Notes under the pieces: model-generated
The model's input: only the letters and a program-made list of their open reading frames with translations
Told to the model about the DNA's origin: nothing
Databases searched by the model: none
Shown here: positions 1 to 5,267 of the stretch, piece after piece
Position numbering within the stretch: the first letter of the stretch is position 1
Layout: every line of letters starts with the position of its first letter
NCBI GenBank assembly: GCA_023396345.1
Contig: JAEWWO010000405.1
Span: 1-5,667, forward strand
Source of the DNA: Bacteroidota bacterium
GTDB taxonomy: Bacteria; Bacteroidota; Bacteroidia; Chitinophagales; Chitinophagaceae
Reading direction: 5' to 3'
DNA: 5,667 nt
Position numbers and translations under genes: made by a program

Positions 1-18
1 CCGTTAATTAAATTTTTT

Positions 19-48
19 TTTGTTGTATTAAATATTATATTACATTTG
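19..48 (+). promoter_or_regulatory. Bacteroidota-type promoter of the leader-pheA operon
   Basis: TTTG at 19-22 and TACATTTG at 41-48 match the -33 (TTTG) and -7 (TAnnTTTG) elements known for the primary sigma factor of Bacteroidota, separated by 18 bases. The -7 element fits all six defined positions. Transcription would be expected to begin at about 53-57, giving a 5' untranslated stretch of roughly 11-15 bases before the leader peptide start at 68. The motif match is seen directly. The start site is inferred. Confidence 0.6.
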
Positions 49-67
49 CACAGAATTAATAGAGTAT

Positions 68-145
68 ATGCAAAGCAATAACAATTTCTTTTATTTTTTT
101 GGTTATTTCTATTTTAGCAAAAATAGACTGAGTTGTTATGCTTAA
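68..145 (+). CDS. pheL: Phe/Tyr-rich leader peptide of the pheA operon attenuator
   Basis: This 25-codon ORF (ATG at 68, TAA at 143) has FFYFFGYFYF at residues 7-16: six Phe, three Tyr and one Gly in ten residues, using both TTT and TTC for Phe. Residues 1-6 (MQSNNN) are ordinary, and the tail includes RLSCYA. It lies between a good promoter and a terminator hairpin immediately before prephenate dehydratase. This matches the design of enterobacterial pheL and other amino acid leader peptides, which sense charged tRNA through ribosome stalling. Phe and Tyr are exactly the two products of the downstream pheA and tyrA branches. The codons for residues 20-25 also form one strand of the antiterminator. 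The peptide itself probably has no function after synthesis. The symbol is by analogy of role, not by homology. The AT-rich DNA raises the chance of TTT and TAT codons, but the promoter and paired structures argue against coincidence. Confidence 0.82.
   Translation: MQSNNNFFYFFGYFYFSKNRLSCYA
108..127 (+). promoter_or_regulatory. Leader hairpin 1:2 (possible pause/protector hairpin)
   Basis: TCTATTTT at 108-115 pairs perfectly with AAAATAGA at 120-127 around an AGCA loop (8 bp). The 5' arm covers leader codons 14-16 (Phe, Tyr, Phe). A ribosome on those codons would melt the hairpin. The 3' arm shares bases 126-127 with the antiterminator, so the two structures compete only at the edge. By position it corresponds to the 1:2 pause hairpin of classical attenuators. 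It is AT-rich and weak, so a role in pausing is inference. Confidence 0.45.
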
Positions 146-187
146 ACCCAAATAAACTAAAATCATTAAAAGTATAAAATCTCAGTC
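126..187 (+). promoter_or_regulatory. Antiterminator helix of the Phe/Tyr attenuator
   Basis: Bases 126-143 can pair with 170-187 in 16 of 18 positions, including one G-U wobble. The core GACTGAG (126-132) pairs perfectly with CTCAGTC (181-187). A second block, 136-143 with 170-177, adds eight pairs. Only T133/T180 and G135/A178 are mismatched. The 3' strand takes bases 177-187 away from the terminator stem, so the two helices exclude each other. The 5' strand lies in leader codons 20-25 and the first base of the stop codon. A ribosome stalled on codons 7-16 would leave it mostly exposed, whereas one at the stop codon would cover it. Pairing is seen directly. The regulatory behaviour is inferred from known trp, phe and his attenuators. 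Confidence 0.75.
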
Positions 188-208
188 CAAACGGATTGAG
201 ATTTTTTT
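176..208 (+). terminator. Intrinsic terminator (attenuator) before pheA
   Basis: Bases 176-188 pair with 193-205 as a 13-bp stem with one G-U wobble (G185-T196) around an AAAC tetraloop. The 3' arm runs into T202-T208, giving a seven-T tract. Its 5' arm is also the 3' strand of the antiterminator. It lies after the leader stop codon and 8 bases before the pheA start. It could simply end an upstream transcript, but no gene other than the leader lies between it and the promoter at 19-48, so attenuation is the better reading. Confidence 0.85.
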
Positions 209-216
209 AATATAGT

Positions 217-1083
217 ATGGCAAAAAGTATCAGACAGAAATTAATTGAACAAAAAAATATTGTTTCTATACAAGGGTTTCCCGGCTGTTTTCATCAGGAA
301 GCAGCAGAAGTATTTTATAACGGAAACGTTGAAGTGGTATGCTGCAATACTTTTAAAGAAGTAATAAAAATAGCTTCCAATAAAAAAGAGAGTAGTGGCG
401 GAGTGATGGCTATAGAAAATTCAATTGCGGGAAGCATCCTACCCAATTACAATCTGTTATTAAAAAGTAATTTAAAAATTATAGGTGAAGTATATCTGCA
501 AATAAGTCAGAATCTGATGGTTAATAAAGGTGTAAAACTGGAAGATATTAAAGAAGTGCATTCGCACCCGATGGCATTGCAACAATGCGAACAATTTTTA
601 GATAAGCATCCCTGGAAGCTGGTAGAATCCGATGACACAGCATTGAGTGCAAAAAAAATATCTAAAAATAAAAGTAAAACCACTGCAGCTATAGCAAGTG
701 CGCTGGCTGCAAAGATTTATAATCTTGATATAGTTGCGCCTTCTATTCATACACTGAAAAATAATTACACGCGTTTTTTAATTTTAAACAGAGCCGAAGT
801 TGCTGAAGAAATTGAAGATGCCAACAAAGCTTCTGTTTATTTTCATACCGATAATTCCAGAGGTAGTCTGGCAAAAGTGCTGAATAAAGTAAATGATGCA
901 GGAATAAACTTAACGAAGCTGCAAAGTTTTCCGATTCCAGGAAGCGACTGGAAATACAGCTTCCATGTAGATATGGAGTTTGATAATAAATCTCAGTTCT
1001 TCAAGTTGATGAAAAAAATTGATCCGTTAACGGAAGAGATGAAAATTTACGGAATTTACAAAAGCGGAAAGTCTCTTAACTGA
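217..1083 (+). CDS. pheA: Prephenate dehydratase, monofunctional, with ACT domain
   Basis: This cytoplasmic enzyme converts prephenate to phenylpyruvate, the committed step to phenylalanine. The catalytic PDT domain spans about residues 15-192. It opens with IQGFPGCFHQEAA, contains the AIENSIAGSI segment at 65-74, and carries the TRF motif at 185-187 with Thr185 as the expected catalytic residue. A C-terminal ACT domain (about 205-282) has SRGSLAKVL in place of the usual GAL motif and LQSFPIPG in place of ESRP; in this family it binds Phe for feedback inhibition. At 288 residues it has no N-terminal chorismate mutase, unlike E. coli PheA. The start at 217 is the first in-frame ATG after the terminator hairpin and leaves about 14 residues before the first strand. 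No Shine-Dalgarno sequence is present. It is the first structural gene behind the Phe/Tyr attenuator. Confidence 0.95.
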   Translation: MAKSIRQKLIEQKNIVSIQGFPGCFHQEAAEVFYNGNVEVVCCNTFKEVIKIASNKKESSGGVMAIENSIAGSILPNYNLLLKSNLKIIGEVYLQISQNLMVNKGVKLEDIKEVHSHPMALQQCEQFLDKHPWKLVESDDTALSAKKISKNKSKTTAAIASALAAKIYNLDIVAPSIHTLKNNYTRFLILNRAEVAEEIEDANKASVYFHTDNSRGSLAKVLNKVNDAGINLTKLQSFPIPGSDWKYSFHVDMEFDNKSQFFKLMKKIDPLTEEMKIYGIYKSGKSLN

Positions 1084-1245
1084 TTAATGTTTAATTATGA
1101 AGAATTATAACATAATAAAAGAGTTTGAAAATATTCATTTTGATGCAGTGGAGATAATTAATTAATTACTTCAATAATTGTTTCTTCGAAAAGGTCAATA
1201 AATAAATTAAACACTAATCATTAATAATTAACCATTAATAATTAA
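1084..1245. other. AT-rich gap between pheA and the aminotransferase gene
   Basis: This is the longest gap inside the cluster (162 bases). I see no intrinsic terminator and no complete TAnnTTTG promoter in it; the nearest is TCATTTTG at 1135-1142, which lacks the TA. It contains an ATG-initiated ORF of 22 codons (1097-1165, beginning MKNYNIIKEF) with no recognisable family and no run of regulatory codons, which I do not call as a gene. The 3' end holds a tandem repeat annotated separately. Read-through from pheA seems likely, with possible RNA processing here. Confidence 0.5.
1219..1244. repeat. Tandem 12-base AT repeat abutting the start codon
   Basis: CATTAATAATTA occurs at 1219-1230 and again at 1233-1244, a 14-base period, ending one base before the aminotransferase ATG at 1246. 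Each copy is nearly self-complementary. It leaves the translation start region unstructured and A/T-rich, which suits start sites lacking a Shine-Dalgarno sequence. A role as an operator is possible but nothing else supports it. Confidence 0.6.
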
Positions 1246-2406
1246 ATGAACGTTTCTAAAAGATTACAGGGTGTAGAAGAATACTACTTTTCCAAAAAAC
1301 TAAGAGAAGTAGAAGAGATGAACAAGCAGGGAAAAAATGTTCTGAATCTGGGAATTGGAAGTCCTGATTTGCCTCCGCATCCTGAAGTAATCAAAGAGCT
1401 GAACGAAAGAAGTCTGGAACCAAATCTACACGGATATCAAGGTTATAAAGGCTTGCCCGTGTTGAGAAATGCCATGAGTGAATGGTATAAAAAATGGTAT
1501 AATGTAGAACTGAATCCTAACAGCGAAATTCTTCCTTTAATGGGTTCAAAAGAAGGAATCATGCACATTTGCATGACTTATTTGGATGAAGGAGATATAG
1601 CATTGGTGCCGAATCCGGGCTATCCAACTTATGCCAGTAATATTAAACTTACAGGGGCAAAAGCACTTACGTATAATCTGAATGAAGAGAATAGCTGGTT
1701 GCCTGATTTCGCAGAAATCGAAAAGAATGATTTATCGAAAGTGAAATTATTTTTTGTGAATTACACACAGATGCCAACAGGAAAAGCCGCTTCAAAAGAA
1801 CTGTTTGAGCAGATTATATCTTTTACAAAAAAACATAATATACTGGTGGTGCATGATAACCCTTACAGCTTTATTTTAAATGATCAACCGTTAAGCATTT
1901 TATCTGTTGTTGGAGCTAAGGATGTGGCGATAGAATTAAATTCTCTCAGCAAATCGCACAACATGGCGGGCTGGAGAATAGGTATGATGCTGGGCAATGC
2001 GCAGAGAATAGAGGAGGTGTTGAGGTTTAAAAGTAATATGGATAGTGGCATGTTCGCACCGTTGCAATATGCAGCTGCAAAAGCTTTGACCTTAGGAAAA
2101 GAGTGGCACGATCAAATGAATGCGGTATATCACACTCGCAGAACAAAAGTATATGAATTATTGGATTTGCTTGAATGTTCTTATGATAAAACACAGACAG
2201 GTTTATTTATATGGGCTAAAATTCCGGATGCGTATAATGATTGCTATCAAATAGCAGATGATGTGTTGTACCAGTCAAATGTATTTATTACACCGGGTGG
2301 TATATTTGGCAGTCAGGGAAACAGATACATCAGAATATCACTCTGTGGAAATGAACAAAGATTTGATGAATCAATTTCCAGAATTAAGAAATCTAAATTG
2401 AATTAA
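1246..2406 (+). CDS. PLP-dependent class I/II aminotransferase, probably aromatic
   Basis: This is a fold-type I aminotransferase of 386 residues, a normal length for the family. It has the substrate-loop region NLGIGSPDLPPHP (34-46), the cofactor phosphate segment GSKEGI (100-105), Asp204 and Tyr207 in HDNPYS (203-208) for the PLP ring, SLSKSHNMAGWRIG (233-246) with Lys236 as the Schiff-base lysine, and Arg363 in YIRIS for the substrate carboxylate. The usual NPTG motif reads MPTG (176-179), so Met replaces the Asn that normally contacts the PLP hydroxyl. Lying between pheA and tyrA, it probably transaminates phenylpyruvate and 4-hydroxyphenylpyruvate, usually with glutamate as donor. Similar sequences are often labelled aspartate or LL-diaminopimelate aminotransferase, and sequence alone does not settle the substrate. 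The tyrA start follows 4 bases after its stop codon, so the two are likely co-translated. Confidence 0.9.
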   Translation: MNVSKRLQGVEEYYFSKKLREVEEMNKQGKNVLNLGIGSPDLPPHPEVIKELNERSLEPNLHGYQGYKGLPVLRNAMSEWYKKWYNVELNPNSEILPLMGSKEGIMHICMTYLDEGDIALVPNPGYPTYASNIKLTGAKALTYNLNEENSWLPDFAEIEKNDLSKVKLFFVNYTQMPTGKAASKELFEQIISFTKKHNILVVHDNPYSFILNDQPLSILSVVGAKDVAIELNSLSKSHNMAGWRIGMMLGNAQRIEEVLRFKSNMDSGMFAPLQYAAAKALTLGKEWHDQMNAVYHTRRTKVYELLDLLECSYDKTQTGLFIWAKIPDAYNDCYQIADDVLYQSNVFITPGGIFGSQGNRYIRISLCGNEQRFDESISRIKKSKLN

Positions 2407-2410
2407 AGTA

Positions 2411-3286
2411 ATGTCTGATTTTAATAATCATATTTCAAAAGTTGAAACTGTTGCTATACTTGGGCTTGGGCTTATAGGAGGTACTTTTGCCTTTGCCTTA
2501 AAAGATAATAAGCTGGCAAAAAAAATAATTGGAATAAGTGTAGGAAGGGCATCTGAAGCCCGAGCTTTGGAGCTGGGGATTGTAGATGAATTATTACCCT
2601 TGGAAGAAGCTGTAAATGCTGCTGATTTAATAATTTTGTCGGTACCTGTAGATACCTGTGTGGAAGTGCTGCCCAAAGTTTTAGATTTAGTAGATAAACA
2701 GATTGTGATAGATATGGGTTCTACCAAAGAGGCTTTAATAAAAGCTGTGGCAAATCATCCGAAGCGCAGAAGATATTTGCCTACGCATCCTATGTGGGGA
2801 ACCGAATTCAGTGGGCCTGAAGCTGCCTTGCACAATGTATTGCAGGGAAAAAATTTTATTATCTGTAGCAAGGAAGACAGCGATGAAGATGTGGTAACAG
2901 AGGTTGAAGCTATTATTCGGGAAATAGGAATGCATATTGTATATATGAACGGAATGGCACACGATGTACACCTGGCGTATGTTTCGCATATTTCGCACAT
3001 CACAAGTTTTGCTTTGGCAAACACCGTTTTAGAAAAAGAAAGAGAAGAAGACAATATATTCGATTTGGCAAGCTCAGGTTTTGAAAGTACAGTGCGTTTG
3101 GCAAAATCCAATCCGAAAACCTGGGTGCCTATTTTTATGCAAAACAAAGAAAATGTTTTGGATGTGCTGAATGAGCATATAACACAGTTAAGAAAATTTA
3201 AAGCATCTCTTGAAAAAGAAAACTGGGATTTTCTTACAGAATTAATTGATAACAGTAATAAAATTAAAAAGATATTAGACAGATAA
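2411..3286 (+). CDS. tyrA: Prephenate dehydrogenase
   Basis: This enzyme oxidises and decarboxylates prephenate to 4-hydroxyphenylpyruvate using NAD(P)+, the committed step to tyrosine. The N-terminal Rossmann domain has VAILGLGLIGG, with GxGxxG glycines at 18, 20 and 23. Strand ends ILSVP (75-79) and the segment IDMGSTKE (100-107) follow. THPMWG (125-130) holds His126, matching the catalytic His of the HPMxG motif. The helical C-terminal domain has YVSHISH (190-196) and the segment GFESTVRLAKSNPKTW (223-238), where Arg229 is the expected prephenate-binding arginine. At 291 residues it is a monofunctional TyrA with neither a chorismate mutase domain nor a C-terminal ACT domain. Feedback control may therefore be limited, which would give transcriptional attenuation more weight (inference). 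It starts 4 bases after the aminotransferase stop. Confidence 0.95.
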   Translation: MSDFNNHISKVETVAILGLGLIGGTFAFALKDNKLAKKIIGISVGRASEARALELGIVDELLPLEEAVNAADLIILSVPVDTCVEVLPKVLDLVDKQIVIDMGSTKEALIKAVANHPKRRRYLPTHPMWGTEFSGPEAALHNVLQGKNFIICSKEDSDEDVVTEVEAIIREIGMHIVYMNGMAHDVHLAYVSHISHITSFALANTVLEKEREEDNIFDLASSGFESTVRLAKSNPKTWVPIFMQNKENVLDVLNEHITQLRKFKASLEKENWDFLTELIDNSNKIKKILDR

Positions 3287-3312
3287 TTTCGTCTGTTTTA
3301 TAATAAAATACA

Positions 3313-4977
3313 ATGATAAAATTTGAAGACATAGCATTAGATGAGAGAATTCTGAATGCTGTAAACGATCTTGGATTTCAACATCCAACAGAAATCCAAG
3401 AAAAATCAATACCCGTGCTGCTTTTAGGGCAAAAAGACTTTATAGGTCTGGCACAAACTGGTACTGGAAAAACAGCTGCATTTGGTTTGCCTCTCTTGCA
3501 ATTAATAGACGAGGGTCAGAAGCATCCTCAGGCTTTAATTGTCTGTCCTACACGCGAATTGTGTATGCAGATAGTAAAGGAAATAATCAATTTTAAAAAA
3601 TATATCAAAGGCGTACAAATAGTTGCAGTATACGGCGGAGCCAGTATTGTGATGCAAATGAAAGACATCAAAAAAGGTGTACAGATTGTAGTGGCAACAC
3701 CCGGAAGATTGATAGATTTAATCGAAAGAAAAGCTATTCATCTTGATAAAATAAAATATGTAGTATTAGACGAAGCTGATGAAATGCTGAATATGGGCTT
3801 TCAGGAAGACATAGAATTTATTTTGGGCAACACGCCAAACCGTGATTCCACGTGGCTTTTCAGTGCTACTATGCCTGCTGAAATCAGAAAGGTAAGCAAG
3901 AAGTATATGCAAAATCCCGTAGAGGTTACTGTAGGTAAAGCCAATACCGTTAACACAAGTATTGATCATCAGTATTATGTTACAACGGCTGCAAACCGTT
4001 ACGAAACTTTAAAAAGACTGATAGATTTTAATCCGGGTATTTACGGTATTATATTTACCAGAACAAAAGTGGATGCACAGAATATCACAGAAAAATTAAT
4101 CAGGGAAGGATATGATATTGATGCTTTGCATGGCGATTTAACACAGCCCCAGCGCGATAAGGTTATGAATCAGTTCAGAGATCGTGCTTTGCAGTTGTTA
4201 ATTGCTACAGACGTTGCAGCGCGTGGTATTGACGTGAAAGAAATAACACACGTCATCAATTATGAATTGCCCGACGATATTGAAGTGTATACACACAGAA
4301 GCGGCAGAACGGGAAGAGCAGGAAGCACCGGTGTATGTATGAGTATTGTGCATTCCAGAGAGGTGTATAAATTAAAGCAGATTGAAAAAGTATCTAAGGC
4401 CACCATCAATAAAATGGAAATTCCATCAGGTAAAGATGTGTGCAGAAAACAGTTTTATTTTTATATGGACAGATTGCTGAATGCAGATATTACCAATGAT
4501 GAATATGAAACTTATGTACCCATGCTACAGGAAAAATTTGCAGAGGTAAGTAAGGAAGATATTCTTAAACGTGTGGCTGCACTTGAGTTTGACAGATTTT
4601 TAAAATACTACGAAAATTCTGAAGACCTCAACAATCATCAGGATGCAAGAAGAGGAAATGATAGAAATGCCTCGCGCAACGAGCGCAGAGAAGGAAGCAA
4701 TTATAATTCACCAAAAGGTGACACTGCAAGACTGTTTGTAAATCTGGGAACTAAAGATGGTTTTCATAAATCAAACTTTATACAGTTTATTTTAGATATT
4801 TCCGATTTAAGTAAAGACGTATTGGGAAGAATAGATTTACGCGAGTTGAACAGTTGGGTGGAAATAGATAAAAAGGCTTCAAAGCAATTGATTAAATCTT
4901 TGGACGGTAAGAATTTCAGAGGAAGAAAAATCAGAATGAACGATGCCAGCAGCAGACCTTCAGGAAGAAAAAAATAA
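3313..4977 (+). CDS. DEAD-box ATP-dependent RNA helicase with DbpA-type RNA-binding domain
   Basis: All core helicase motifs are present: Q motif with Gln29 in GFQHPTEIQ (21-29), motif I AQTGTGKT (47-54), Ia PTREL (79-83), TPGR (129-132), DEAD (153-156), SAT (184-186), IIFTRTK (246-252), TDVAARGID (299-307) and HRSGRTGRAG (328-337). A dimerisation-like helical stretch (about 360-430) leads to an Asn/Arg-rich linker (about 439-468). Residues 471-545, starting TARLFVNLGTKDG, resemble the DbpA/CsdA C-terminal RNA-binding domain, and the tail is basic (RPSGRKK). Relatives unwind short RNA duplexes in ribosome assembly and in mRNA handling in the cold; the exact role here is unknown. Its architecture is closest to DeaD/CsdA or DbpA. 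It begins 26 bases after tyrA with no clear promoter or terminator between them, so it may be transcribed with the aromatic genes. No motif residue is missing. Confidence 0.95.
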   Translation: MIKFEDIALDERILNAVNDLGFQHPTEIQEKSIPVLLLGQKDFIGLAQTGTGKTAAFGLPLLQLIDEGQKHPQALIVCPTRELCMQIVKEIINFKKYIKGVQIVAVYGGASIVMQMKDIKKGVQIVVATPGRLIDLIERKAIHLDKIKYVVLDEADEMLNMGFQEDIEFILGNTPNRDSTWLFSATMPAEIRKVSKKYMQNPVEVTVGKANTVNTSIDHQYYVTTAANRYETLKRLIDFNPGIYGIIFTRTKVDAQNITEKLIREGYDIDALHGDLTQPQRDKVMNQFRDRALQLLIATDVAARGIDVKEITHVINYELPDDIEVYTHRSGRTGRAGSTGVCMSIVHSREVYKLKQIEKVSKATINKMEIPSGKDVCRKQFYFYMDRLLNADITNDEYETYVPMLQEKFAEVSKEDILKRVAALEFDRFLKYYENSEDLNNHQDARRGNDRNASRNERREGSNYNSPKGDTARLFVNLGTKDGFHKSNFIQFILDISDLSKDVLGRIDLRELNSWVEIDKKASKQLIKSLDGKNFRGRKIRMNDASSRPSGRKK

Positions 4978-4983
4978 TAAAAT

Positions 4984-5232
4984 ATGAATCCGAAATTAGA
5001 AAAGGAAATCGCATGGGTCAACAGCGACGAATTTATTTTAGGAGAATATATTTATATGGGAATGGCAATTGTGAAAGGTAAACGTGTATGCATTGCGGTT
5101 GCCTATAAAATTGATTATTGCATTAAAAAGGCAAGAGAGTTTGAGAAGTTAGATAGTAACGTTATCTTCACGCATGTAAACAAAGTGAGAATTGGAGAGC
5201 TTATGGAATGTGATAAATTTAAAATCAGTTAA
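4984..5232 (+). CDS. Hypothetical 82-residue protein
   Basis: I do not recognise this family. The ORF starts 6 bases after the helicase stop codon, and the gap is purely A/T with a second TAA. It ends with TAA and another in-frame stop two codons later. The protein is soluble-looking, with no signal peptide or membrane segment, and is rich in Lys (11) balanced by 12 acidic residues. It reads as a strand-rich first half (EYIYMGMAIVKGKRVCIAVAY, 21-41) followed by a helix (about 44-56) and a final strand with HVNKVRIGEL (64-73). Cysteines at 36, 46 and 76 show no metal-site spacing. Tight coupling to the helicase suggests co-expression and perhaps a shared RNA-related job, but that is inference. 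Codon use resembles the neighbours. Confidence 0.75.
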   Translation: MNPKLEKEIAWVNSDEFILGEYIYMGMAIVKGKRVCIAVAYKIDYCIKKAREFEKLDSNVIFTHVNKVRIGELMECDKFKIS

Positions 5233-5267
5233 TAAAATTATTTTAATCCAGATAAAATAGTAAAACA

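Noticed and set aside
1..216. CRISPR, tRNA, insertion sequence or riboswitch in the leader region and elsewhere
   Set aside because: No spaced repeats, cloverleaf, transposase or known riboswitch core was seen; the leader structures are better explained by ribosome-mediated attenuation than by a T-box, since no T-box motif is visible.
1097..1165. 22-codon ORF beginning MKNYNIIKEF, considered as a second leader peptide or small gene
   Set aside because: No cluster of one amino acid's codons, no terminator or alternative hairpins after it, and no recognisable family.
2428..3147. Long minus-strand ORFs opposite tyrA (2428-2727, 2735-2998, 2755-3147)
   Set aside because: They lie entirely opposite a clear tyrA gene with intact motifs and show no domain features.
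3277..3298. Possible hairpin AGACAGA with TCTGTTT around the tyrA stop codon, considered as a terminator
   Set aside because: Seven weak pairs including a G-U, an 8-base loop, and the only T run is used up in the stem. No intrinsic terminator signature follows.
3766..5021. Minus-strand ORFs opposite the helicase (3766-3969 and 4764-5021)
   Set aside because: They oppose conserved helicase motifs and the DbpA-like domain and have no supporting features of their own.
5192..5221. Possible promoter for DAHP synthase: TTG, 19 bases, TAAATTTA
   Set aside because: The last and strongly expected G of TAnnTTTG is A, and the -33 element is only three bases. In AT-rich DNA such a match is likely by chance, so it is not called.
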